A stretch of DNA of 64,000 nt from a bacterium. GTDB lineage: Bacteria; Electryoneota; JAOADG01. The stretch is from NCBI GenBank assembly GCA_026417415.1, contig JAOADG010000004.1:60785-124784 (forward strand), given 5' to 3'. Shown here in pieces: positions 1 through 7,470 of this stretch. The notes under the pieces are model-generated. The model saw nothing but the letters and a program-made list of their open reading frames with translations. It did no database searches and was not told where the DNA came from. The translations under genes were made by a program, and so were the position numbers. The first letter of the stretch is position 1; the number at the start of each line of letters is the position of its first letter.

Positions 1-659
1 CCATATTTGCTTCTAATCTGTTTAAGTGGACTAAGTTTTTCTTTTAATTGGTAGGGATCACCATCCGCAAGATCGCCCGGAATGAGAACTAATGAAGGAT
101 TGCGTTGGTTGATCGCATCCACGACTTTTTTTGCAAATGCTTGACGATTTACTGAACCTATGTGTAAATCACTGATGAGTACAATTTTGGTTTGATCTAA
201 ATCTGGCGAAAGATTGTTGAGGGGGACTTCAAAGGTTCGTACTACAAAATCACCTTTTGCTACACGAATGGCAAATAATGAAATAAGAATCGCAACCAAC
301 AATCCGCCGCCTGCAAACACTTGTCTAATAGTAGCGGTAGGAATGGATAGAAACCGATGGAGGTGAATGATATTGCTTAATCCATATAAAATTTCTGCTA
401 AGATACCGAAAAGAAAAAAGTACACAGCAAAACCAAGCCAATACGATGCAAGTCGTAAATTGAAATCAGTAAACTCATTGGGAAACCTTCGTCCTATAAT
501 GACAGAAAGTAAATACCACAAAGAGAGGCATAAAAAAACAATTTTTAACCAGAGTTGATCGGGAGAAATGTTCCATGCAAATCGGAATTGACGGTAAACA
601 ATCCAATGCATTAAGAATGTGAAAAGCAAGACAGTAAGGAAAAAAAGTAGAAATCGCAT
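1..659 (-). CDS. Membrane-anchored calcineurin-like metallophosphoesterase (3' part outside window)
   Basis: An open frame starts with ATG at 659 and runs off the left edge, leaving 219 residues of the N-terminal half. Hydrophobic segments lie near residues 2-20, 38-56, 72-95 and 115-133. A strand-rich region then carries DLHIG (164-168) and GDLADG (195-200), the first two metal-binding motifs of the calcineurin-like phosphoesterase fold. Membrane helices followed by a phosphoesterase domain resemble the YkuE/YaeI group, whose described activities include hydrolysis of UDP-diacylglucosamine or similar phosphoesters; the substrate cannot be read here. It is divergent from the gene at 742, with about 80 bp between them. 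The remaining motifs (GNHD, GHxH) would lie outside the window. Confidence 0.7.
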   Translation of the reverse strand, partial: MRFLLFFLTVLLFTFLMHWIVYRQFRFAWNISPDQLWLKIVFLCLSLWYLLSVIIGRRFPNEFTDFNLRLASYWLGFAVYFFLFGILAEILYGLSNIIHLHRFLSIPTATIRQVFAGGGLLVAILISLFAIRVAKGDFVVRTFEVPLNNLSPDLDQTKIVLISDLHIGSVNRQAFAKKVVDAINQRNPSLVLIPGDLADGDPYQLKEKLSPLKQIRSKY

Positions 660-741
660 AATTCTCCAAATCAATGAAAAAGATAATACGTTAGTTTTTG
701 AATCTGTTGTTCCTATACTATTTTAAGAAAAAGGAGACCGT

Positions 742-1746
742 ATGACTGAAGCATTAAGAGCGCTTTTATTGGATTGTATAGAATATGCAGGAATGTTCCC
801 ACCTGCAAAGTTGCCCTTTCAACAAGCATTTGATAACTATGTAAAATATCAAATTGAAAAAGAAAGTTGGATTCTATCTCGATTGATTTGTCCAATTCAC
901 GAATTGTCATCCTTACAAAATCAAGTAGAACAAAATTCTTTGAACGTTTTGCCCATACGAATATCGGTTTTGCTTAATGCGAACAACAGTGGAATGGCCA
1001 ATGCTACACAAGTATTAGATGAACTACGAACCATAATTTCTTTTACTCAAGAAGTATATCCAAATATCATGGTGGAAACTGCTGAGGCCAAACTGTCCGA
1101 AGAGTTTGTACGTTTTATAATAAACGATATCCGACATGACCCACTTTCTTCTGACTTGACACCGTTTGCAGAAAGTATTATTCAATCCGTATCGGAACAG
1201 CAACATCCATTACACCACATCTTTTTTGAATTACCTTTTAATGGAACTTCTATTTCTATCTCTGTTTTTAAGCAGATGTTACTTGAATTGGATAAAATCA
1301 ACTACTTCTTAAACCATCACGGATTTTCTACGAGAATAGGGATTAAGGTTCGCTGTGGGGGTTTAAACTCTATTCTGCCAACTTTAGCAATGAGTGAGGT
1401 GATTCTTGAATGTGCTAAGTTAAATGTTCCATTCAAAGCCACAGCGGGTCTTCACTATCCGTTTTTTGACATCAAGCGAAATGAAAAGTATGGATTTATT
1501 TCACTATTTTCCGCTTGTGCATATGCTTATTCTTTTCCCAATGAAACGTTAGATGTTATTCAAGCAATCCTTACTGAGAACGAGCCACAAAATTTTCTTT
1601 TTGATGATGAAGGATGGGTTTGGAAAAAACAACACTTTCTAACCTGTGAACAAATTTCCACTTCAAGAAAATTGTTTCAGTCATTCGGGAGTTGCAGTTT
1701 TGAAGAACCTATTCAAGAGTTAAAGCGATTAAAATGGTTGGATTAA
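742..1746 (+). CDS. Conserved protein of unknown function, co-transcribed with fumarylacetoacetase
   Basis: 334 residues, soluble, no signal peptide; a strong AAGGAG at 732-737 supports the ATG at 742. I do not recognise a named family. Alternating strand and helix segments and the Gly-rich run RCGG (near 210) followed by VPFKATAGLHYP (near 235) look like late strands of a TIM-barrel enzyme. The C-terminus has a conserved-looking SFGSCSFEEP motif. The stop lies 3 bp before the start of fumarylacetoacetase, so the two genes are almost certainly translated from one message. This suggests a role in, or regulation of, tyrosine/homogentisate breakdown, but the context is the only evidence for that. 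Confidence 0.6.
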   Translation: MTEALRALLLDCIEYAGMFPPAKLPFQQAFDNYVKYQIEKESWILSRLICPIHELSSLQNQVEQNSLNVLPIRISVLLNANNSGMANATQVLDELRTIISFTQEVYPNIMVETAEAKLSEEFVRFIINDIRHDPLSSDLTPFAESIIQSVSEQQHPLHHIFFELPFNGTSISISVFKQMLLELDKINYFLNHHGFSTRIGIKVRCGGLNSILPTLAMSEVILECAKLNVPFKATAGLHYPFFDIKRNEKYGFISLFSACAYAYSFPNETLDVIQAILTENEPQNFLFDDEGWVWKKQHFLTCEQISTSRKLFQSFGSCSFEEPIQELKRLKWLD

Positions 1747-1749
1747 ACT

Positions 1750-3027
1750 ATGGATGAATCAAACGATCCTAACTTACAATCTTTTCTACCTGTTGCTCCA
1801 ACAAATGGATTTCCAATACAGAATTTACCTTTTGCAATTGCATCCCGTAAGGGTTGCTGCAACGATGAGAAATTTGCAGTTACCCGAATTGGGGATACCA
1901 TCATTCACCTTGGCCAATTAGAAGAACTGGGATTTTTTGATGATACACCTATTGGTGGCCGTTCAATTTTTTCACAACCGTATTTAAATGATTTCTTAGA
2001 ATTTGGAAACCATGCTTGGATTGAAGTTAGAAAAAAACTAATTGAACTTTTTAAAAAAGATAACTCTATCCTTCGTGACCACGAGGAATTAAAAAAATCA
2101 ATTCTTTTTGAACTTCACGAAATAGAATTTCATTTACCTGTAAGGATAGGAGATTACACTGATTTTTATTCCTCTAAACAACATGCAACGAATGTGGGAA
2201 TCATGTTTAGAGGAAAAGAAAATGCACTTATGCCGAATTGGCTCTATCTTCCCGTGGCTTATCATGGGAGAAGTAGTTCCATAGTGATAAGCCATACATC
2301 AATCAAGCGGCCATATGGACAGATTAAACCTCAAGATGGTGCACCTATCTATTCAGCATCTAAACGGTTGGATTTTGAGTTAGAGGTTGGAGCCATTGTT
2401 GGAATAGGAAACCCATTAGGACAACCGATCCCGGTGGATGATGCAGAAAATCATATATTCGGATTAATGTTGGTAAATGATTGGAGTGCGAGAGATATTC
2501 AGCAATGGGAGTATCAACCATTAGGTCCATTTCTCGGGAAAAATTTTGCAACTTCCATTTCACCGTGGATTGTCACAATGGAAGCATTAAAACCGTTTCG
2601 TTGTTCTGCTCCAATACAAGAACCAAAACCGCTTACCTACTTACAAGAAACGGAACGATATACTTACGATATCCAATTAGAAATTGAATTACAAACAAAA
2701 GATGACCATACAACCACTCAAATTTGTTCCACAAATTTTAATACTCTCTATTGGACACTTAAACAGCAAATTGCTCATCACACAATCAATGGCTGTAACT
2801 TACGAACTGGCGATTTGTTGGCATCGGGGACAATTAGTGGAGACCATGAGCATTCATACGGTAGTTTGCTCGAACTAACGTGGAACGGAAAAAATCCGAT
2901 TCATTTGAATAACGGCAAAACAAGAACATTTCTTGAAGACGGAGACACCGTGATTATACGTGGGTATTGTCAAAACAAGGATTATACCATAAGTTTTGGT
3001 GAAGTGGTTGGTACGATAGTCAATTAA
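1750..3027 (+). CDS. fahA: Fumarylacetoacetase
   Basis: 425 residues, the usual length of the family. It catalyses the last step of tyrosine/homogentisate degradation, splitting fumarylacetoacetate into fumarate and acetoacetate (EC 3.7.1.2). Visible family motifs are DYTDFYSSKQHATNVG (from about residue 135; metal and substrate contacts), AYHGRSSS with the catalytic histidine at 172, LDFELEVGAIVG with its acidic metal ligands, NDWSARDIQ and GPFLGKNFATS. The C-terminal SGTISG and GDGDTVIIRG-like segments are also typical. It follows the unknown gene by 3 bp and precedes the CNNM-type gene by 4 bp. Other genes of the pathway are not in the window. Confidence 0.95.
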   Translation: MDESNDPNLQSFLPVAPTNGFPIQNLPFAIASRKGCCNDEKFAVTRIGDTIIHLGQLEELGFFDDTPIGGRSIFSQPYLNDFLEFGNHAWIEVRKKLIELFKKDNSILRDHEELKKSILFELHEIEFHLPVRIGDYTDFYSSKQHATNVGIMFRGKENALMPNWLYLPVAYHGRSSSIVISHTSIKRPYGQIKPQDGAPIYSASKRLDFELEVGAIVGIGNPLGQPIPVDDAENHIFGLMLVNDWSARDIQQWEYQPLGPFLGKNFATSISPWIVTMEALKPFRCSAPIQEPKPLTYLQETERYTYDIQLEIELQTKDDHTTTQICSTNFNTLYWTLKQQIAHHTINGCNLRTGDLLASGTISGDHEHSYGSLLELTWNGKNPIHLNNGKTRTFLEDGDTVIIRGYCQNKDYTISFGEVVGTIVN

Positions 3028-3031
3028 AGCG

Positions 3032-4339
3032 ATGGAAACTGTTCTTACCGAAATCTTGTTTATTCTTTTTCTAATTGTTGTAAATGGCTTTTTTGCTATG
3101 TCTGAAATTGCAATTTTAACTGCGCGACGCGAAAGGTTACAACTGTTATCAAAAAAAGGTGATGAACGTGCTAAGACAGCATTAGAATTATCGGAATCAG
3201 ATAGTAAATTTTTATCAGCCATACAAATTGGGATTACCTTAGTTAGTATTCTTGCTGGTGTGTACAGCGGTGCCACCATAGCACAGAAATTGAGTTTACT
3301 AATTACTCAACATGTGCGAATTCTTTCCGATTATGCTACCTTCATTGGCTTTTCTATTGTAGTGGTATCCATTACTTTTTTAACCCTGTTGTTTGGTGAA
3401 TTGGTTCCTAAACAGATTGGAAGAAGGCATGCAGAAGTTGTTGCCATGCGTGTAGCACAACCGATGAAAGGGTTGCTTTTGTTAGTTTATCCTTTCGTAA
3501 TGGCGTTATCCTCACTGACTACTTTGTTTATGAAACTCTTAGGTGCCAAAAACCAGAAACAAGATATTGTTTCCGATGAAGAGTTGATTTTGATAATTGA
3601 ACAGGGAACCAAACATGGAATCTTTGAAGAAGAAGAAAAGAAAATGGTGGAAGGAGTTTTTGAGTTGGACGAAATTAGTGTTGCGGAGTGTATGGTCCCT
3701 GTAACCGACGTAGAGTGGATTGATACGGCTTCTACCTATCAAGAAAATTTGTCTATTCTTGTAAACACAACTCATACCTATTTACCGGTAGCAGAAAGAT
3801 CGTTTGATCAAATTCATGGTGTATTACGTGTAAATCAAGCGCTGAATGAACTTATACAAAAGAATAAAGTAGATTTTTTAAGTCATTTAAAGCCACCCAT
3901 TTTTATTCCTGAAAACACCACCTTACTGGATGCTTTGAATGAAATGAACCGACATCAATTTCATTTTGCTTTTGTGGTAACTGAATATGGATCTGTGAAA
4001 GGCATCATTACCAGCAACGATGTTTTTGAACAGTTGGTTGGTGGAGTGATCACTTTACAAAAAGAAGAGGAAGCCAATGCGACTTGCTTGTTACGGGAAG
4101 ACGGTTCCTATCTTGTGGATGGTACCTACAATTTAGAGGATTTTGCGGAAAAGTTTAATATCCCCAAAGAGGCCTATGAATCAATTCCTGCAAATACGGT
4201 TGCAGGTTTATCGTTGTATATCCTTGAAAAGATTCCAAAGACGGGAGATAAATTTGAGTGGCATCACCTTCTAATAGAAATTGTGGATATGGATGGAAAA
4301 CGGATTGATAAATTGTTAGTAAAATCTAAAACAAATTAA
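3032..4339 (+). CDS. CNNM/CorC-family membrane protein (DUF21 plus CBS pair plus transporter-associated domain)
   Basis: 435 residues. The N-terminal third (about 1-200) is a DUF21/CNNM membrane domain with helices near 5-25, 68-90, 100-125 and 140-165 and the motif FAMSEIAI. Two CBS domains follow (about 210-335, including CMVPVTDVEWID), then a C-terminal CorC/HlyC domain (about 350-430). Relatives are implicated in Mg2+/Co2+ efflux or membrane protection and are often labelled hemolysins. It starts 4 bp after fumarylacetoacetase, so it probably shares that transcript although no metabolic link is evident. Transcription ends at the bidirectional hairpin just downstream. Confidence 0.85.
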   Translation: METVLTEILFILFLIVVNGFFAMSEIAILTARRERLQLLSKKGDERAKTALELSESDSKFLSAIQIGITLVSILAGVYSGATIAQKLSLLITQHVRILSDYATFIGFSIVVVSITFLTLLFGELVPKQIGRRHAEVVAMRVAQPMKGLLLLVYPFVMALSSLTTLFMKLLGAKNQKQDIVSDEELILIIEQGTKHGIFEEEEKKMVEGVFELDEISVAECMVPVTDVEWIDTASTYQENLSILVNTTHTYLPVAERSFDQIHGVLRVNQALNELIQKNKVDFLSHLKPPIFIPENTTLLDALNEMNRHQFHFAFVVTEYGSVKGIITSNDVFEQLVGGVITLQKEEEANATCLLREDGSYLVDGTYNLEDFAEKFNIPKEAYESIPANTVAGLSLYILEKIPKTGDKFEWHHLLIEIVDMDGKRIDKLLVKSKTN

Positions 4340-4341
4340 AA

Positions 4342-4365
4342 AGGCACTGTTGCCAGTGCCTCTTT
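4342..4365. terminator. Bidirectional intrinsic terminator
   Basis: Perfect 8-bp inverted repeat AGGCACTG / CAGTGCCT (4342-4349, 4354-4361) with a TTGC loop, preceded by an A-run and followed by CTTT. It sits between the convergent CNNM gene and the phosphoglycerate dehydrogenase gene and can serve both. Confidence 0.8.
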
Positions 4366-4384
4366 AACTTCAATTCATAAAAAA

Positions 4385-5284
4385 CTATTTTTTGAAATCC
4401 TTTAGAATCTTTACCACTTCGGTTCCAATTTTATCTTGTGCTTCTACAGTACTAGCACCAATGTGAGGTGTTACAGAAACATTTGGTAAGGATACAAGTT
4501 CTGAATTGAAATTGGGTTCACCAACAAATACGTCAATACCAGCACCCCGAATTTTTCCGTTTTTCAATCCTTCAATTAAGGCCGTTTCATCAATTACACC
4601 ACCTCTTGCAGTATTGATCAAAATAACACCCGATTTCATTTTAGCGATCTCATTTGCTCCGATCACAGGGGGTTCACCTTTTGCAAGAGGAATGTGTACA
4701 GAAATGATATCAGCAGTGGTTAAAACAGTTTCAAAGTCGGTTTGCTCGATCATTGGATGCTGAATGGTAATGTATTTATCGTATGCAATGACCTTCATTC
4801 CTAAGGCATGACAACGGACAGCCAATTCGGTTCCAATTCGTCCGCAACCGACCAGCCCTAAAGTTTTACCACAAAGTTCCATTCCTTTAGCAAATGCTTT
4901 CTTTTCCCACTGTCCATTTTTCATAGTAATGTTTCCTTGGGGGATAAAACGTGCGATTGCAAACATATGTGCTAAAGCAAGTTCTGCAACGGAAACACTA
5001 GAAGCATTGGGAGTATTCATCACCTTTACACCAAACTCTTTTGCAGAGGCAGAATCGATGTTGTCTGTACCAACACCTCCACGGATGATTAACTTCAAAT
5101 TTTTCCCTGCTGCGATCACTTCTCGGGTTACTTTTGTGGCAGAGCGAACAATGATAACTTCAACATCTGCTATGGCTTTGACCAATTCTTCAGGGGTATA
5201 GGACTGTTCAATGACTTCATAACCGATTGACTGAAGTTCTTTTACTGCACTTTTGGCTAATCCATCTGTAATTAGTACTCGCAT
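4385..5284 (-). CDS. serA: D-3-phosphoglycerate dehydrogenase, short form
   Basis: 299 residues from the ATG at 5284. An ATG two codons earlier lies too close to the AAGGAG that also contains the stop of the upstream gene. It oxidises 3-phosphoglycerate to 3-phosphohydroxypyruvate with NAD, the first committed step of serine synthesis. Motifs are RGGVGTDNID, the nucleotide fold GLVGCGRIGTE (about 148-158), INTARGGVIDE with the substrate arginine region, and PHIGAST with the catalytic histidine near the C-terminus. The C-terminal ACT and intervening domains of long SerA are absent, so serine feedback through an ACT domain is not expected. It lies 11 bp downstream of the class-V aminotransferase that would catalyse the next step. 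Confidence 0.88.
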   Translation of the reverse strand: MRVLITDGLAKSAVKELQSIGYEVIEQSYTPEELVKAIADVEVIIVRSATKVTREVIAAGKNLKLIIRGGVGTDNIDSASAKEFGVKVMNTPNASSVSVAELALAHMFAIARFIPQGNITMKNGQWEKKAFAKGMELCGKTLGLVGCGRIGTELAVRCHALGMKVIAYDKYITIQHPMIEQTDFETVLTTADIISVHIPLAKGEPPVIGANEIAKMKSGVILINTARGGVIDETALIEGLKNGKIRGAGIDVFVGEPNFNSELVSLPNVSVTPHIGASTVEAQDKIGTEVVKILKDFKK

Positions 5285-5295
5285 GCTCATTCTCC

Positions 5296-6384
5296 TTATG
5301 CTTGTACATTAGTCGGTAAGGTTTTTAGAATGTCATCAATATGATCTAAAAGTTCTTTCATTTCAGCATCGGTAACATCACCCATATGTGCAATACGGAA
5401 TGTTTTCTCTTTAAGATCGCCATAACCATTGGAAATTTGAAATCCTCGTTTGCCCAATTCTTTATTGAGATCTGCTACTACGATTCCTTTTGCATTTACA
5501 GCACAAGTCAACGTTTTAGAACAGTATTTTCTTTCAGGGAAAAGTGGAAATCCATGACTCTCCACAAAGTTGCGAGTCATTTCTGCCAATCGTTTGTGTC
5601 GTTCCCAACGATTGTCAAGGCCCTCGGCAAGGATATCATCCAACTGTGCATCCATTGCAAAAATTTGTGGAATAGCTGGAGTTGCAGGAGTTTGGTTTTT
5701 ATCGTTGTATTTTTTCATATCCAGAAAATCAGTGTAGTATCCACGATATTTTACTGTAGCCGCTCGTTCAAATGCACGATTTGAAATTGCGGAAACCGTT
5801 AATCCTGCAGGTAAAGCAAACGCCTTTTGAACGCCAGCCAACACGACATCTAAACCCCATTCATCCGTGGGTATTTTCACACCAGCCATACAAGAAACCG
5901 CATCTACACAAAACATCACATCTGGATACTTTTTCATCACTTCAGCAATCTCGTCAATGGGTGATTCTACACCAGTAGAGGTTTCGTTCATCACCACGGT
6001 TAAACAATCAAATTCGCCACTTTGAAGTTTCGCATCAATCATTTCTGGTAAAATGGGCTTTCCCCATTCTACTTGCAACACTTCGTTGGGAATACCGTTT
6101 GCGGTGCACATTTGTGCCCAACGTTTAGAAAATGCACCGTTAACACAAGAAAGCACTTTTTTATTGGATAAATTTCTCACACATGCTTCCATAACCAATG
6201 TTGAACTTGATGCCCAAAGAAAGACATCATTTTTTGTGTACAATACTTGTTGGAGTTTTGGTAGAATGCGTCCATGTAAATCTGAATAATCTTTAGAACG
6301 GTGCCCAATTTGTGGAGTTGCTAATTTCGCTAATATGGAAGGGCGTACTTCGCTTGGCCCCGGGATAAATAGTTTCTTATGCAT
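5296..6384 (-). CDS. serC: Class-V aminotransferase, probable phosphoserine aminotransferase (SerC role)
   Basis: 362 residues, PLP-dependent. The N-terminal KLFIPGPSEVRPSIL and IGHRSKDY segments, the FCVDAVSCMAG strand with the PLP-contacting aspartate, and GVQKAFALPAGL with the Schiff-base lysine mark the alanine-glyoxylate/serine-glyoxylate/archaeal-type SerC subgroup. Pairing with serA 11 bp downstream argues for phosphohydroxypyruvate-to-phosphoserine transamination; serine-glyoxylate or alanine-glyoxylate activity is the alternative. I chose the ATG at 6384, preceded by AGG at 6390-6392 with 5-nt spacing, because the in-frame GTG at 6465 would add 27 residues not expected for the family and lies inside the leader structure. 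Transcription appears to start near 6484. Confidence 0.82.
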   Translation of the reverse strand: MHKKLFIPGPSEVRPSILAKLATPQIGHRSKDYSDLHGRILPKLQQVLYTKNDVFLWASSSTLVMEACVRNLSNKKVLSCVNGAFSKRWAQMCTANGIPNEVLQVEWGKPILPEMIDAKLQSGEFDCLTVVMNETSTGVESPIDEIAEVMKKYPDVMFCVDAVSCMAGVKIPTDEWGLDVVLAGVQKAFALPAGLTVSAISNRAFERAATVKYRGYYTDFLDMKKYNDKNQTPATPAIPQIFAMDAQLDDILAEGLDNRWERHKRLAEMTRNFVESHGFPLFPERKYCSKTLTCAVNAKGIVVADLNKELGKRGFQISNGYGDLKEKTFRIAHMGDVTDAEMKELLDHIDDILKTLPTNVQA

Positions 6385-6420
6385 ATGTACCTCATTATTG
6401 GTGGGAAAATGAAGAATTAA

Positions 6421-6472
6421 GGATCTCAAACTGTAACAAGTATTAGGTTCAGGAGATCCAATCACTGAACCT
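6421..6472 (-). promoter_or_regulatory. Candidate H-type RNA pseudoknot in the serine-operon leader
   Basis: Read 5'->3' on the minus strand, AGGTTCAG (6472-6465) pairs with CTGAACCT (6452-6445), an 8-bp stem. Within its loop GGATCTC (6459-6453) pairs with GAGATCC (6427-6421), a 7-bp stem. The two pairings cross, giving an H-type pseudoknot with a 5-nt loop 1, no nucleotides between the stems and a 17-nt loop 3. Both stems are perfect. The element lies between a candidate promoter and the aminotransferase start (36 nt downstream), where a riboswitch or ribosomal leader would sit. It does not match a riboswitch consensus I know. Confidence 0.45.
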
Positions 6473-6490
6473 TGGGAGAAACTCTACTAA

Positions 6491-6519
6491 AAGGTAATAT
6501 TTTTCATAAAATTTGACAA
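6491..6519 (-). promoter_or_regulatory. Candidate sigma70-type promoter of the serine operon
   Basis: On the minus strand TTGTCA (6519-6514, 5 of 6 to TTGACA) is followed after exactly 17 bp by TACCTT (6496-6491, 3 of 6 to TATAAT). The predicted start near 6484 places the pseudoknot at the very 5' end of the transcript. Confidence 0.4.
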
Positions 6520-6534
6520 ATAACACCCTGTTTG

Positions 6535-7470
6535 TTAATCAATTGGTTGAGTAGAATTCACCAAGAAAGGCAATCCGAATAAAACACCACGTGGTTCAAT
6601 TCTAAATCCTTCCCATTGAAACAATTCAAATAGGAATCGTAGGATGGTAGCACCACTTGGCAATGTTTTGACACGATCAAGCGGTATCCCCGGTATCTGT
6701 TTTCGTTCTTCCTCGGGTAAGGTGACCAACTGATCGTAGATAGAATAAAAATCACTTTTTTGAACGATGGTGCAGTTTAGACCGTAAGGATCTTCTACCA
6801 AAGCACCTACCAGTAGTGAAGAAAATGCTACTGCAGTACCTCCAACAATTCTAGGCATAGTGGTTTTAGGCAATGCACTTTGTAAGGGTAAAAAATCATT
6901 GGAGTACAGATCAATCAATTCATAATAAGCACGGGTTGTGAGTGGATCTTTTTGAAACTTTCGTGTCAATACCGATGCACCTATTTGCACCGAATAGGAG
7001 ACCACTTTTCCATTTTTTTTCCAAATAAATTCTGTACTTCCACCTCCCAAATCTATGATAACCTCATCATAATCTCTTAAGGAGGGATCGCCGACGCGGC
7101 TATGTGCGCCGTGCCAAGCGGCCAAAGCTTCTTCATCTGGTGAAAGAACTTTGGTGGGATAACCAAACTTTTGCTCTAAATCCATCATCCAAAGAGATCC
7201 ATTCCGAGAGTTACGAATAACAGCAGTTCCTGCAAATAACCCTGAATGGGTTTCATCTTCTAACCATTGGTGTTTTTCAGATAACAAGGAACGTATGCGA
7301 GCTTCTTCTTGTTCTAATAGGACAGACGGAATTTCATTATGTTGATCTAAGCCAAGTCCAAAGCCGTTAGTCCAATAGCCGCGCTGTATTGGATGCACTG
7401 CATTCAACTCCATTTTTCCAATCATCCAAAGTGTTGTTTGTGTACCAATATCCAAATAAATCCCATTCAT
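6535..7470 (-). CDS. Ppx/GppA-family exopolyphosphatase or guanosine pentaphosphatase
   Basis: 311 residues, comparable to short single-module members. The fold is the actin-like ASKHA ATPase fold. YLDIGTQTT at the N-terminus corresponds to the usual DxGSNS phosphate-1 loop, DLGGGSTEF (about 140-148) is phosphate-2, and RIVGGTAVAFSS plus LPSGATILRFLFE near the C-terminus match the family's end regions. The product would act on polyphosphate or pppGpp. Its ATG overlaps the stop of the upstream RND-like gene by 4 bp, so the two are translationally coupled. The phosphate-1 loop has TQTT instead of SNSV, a small departure from typical members. Confidence 0.75.
   Translation of the reverse strand: MNGIYLDIGTQTTLWMIGKMELNAVHPIQRGYWTNGFGLGLDQHNEIPSVLLEQEEARIRSLLSEKHQWLEDETHSGLFAGTAVIRNSRNGSLWMMDLEQKFGYPTKVLSPDEEALAAWHGAHSRVGDPSLRDYDEVIIDLGGGSTEFIWKKNGKVVSYSVQIGASVLTRKFQKDPLTTRAYYELIDLYSNDFLPLQSALPKTTMPRIVGGTAVAFSSLLVGALVEDPYGLNCTIVQKSDFYSIYDQLVTLPEEERKQIPGIPLDRVKTLPSGATILRFLFELFQWEGFRIEPRGVLFGLPFLVNSTQPID

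Noticed and set aside
2875-3279. 134-residue minus-strand open frame across fahA and the CNNM gene
   Set aside because: Overlaps two clearly coding genes on the opposite strand and shows no recognisable motif.
6385-6465. In-frame GTG at 6465 extending the class-V aminotransferase by 27 residues
   Set aside because: The added sequence is not typical of the family, lies in the structured leader, and the ATG at 6384 has a better-spaced ribosome-binding site.
6421-6472. SAM-II-type riboswitch
   Set aside because: The H-type topology is similar, but the conserved loop sequences of SAM-II are not present.
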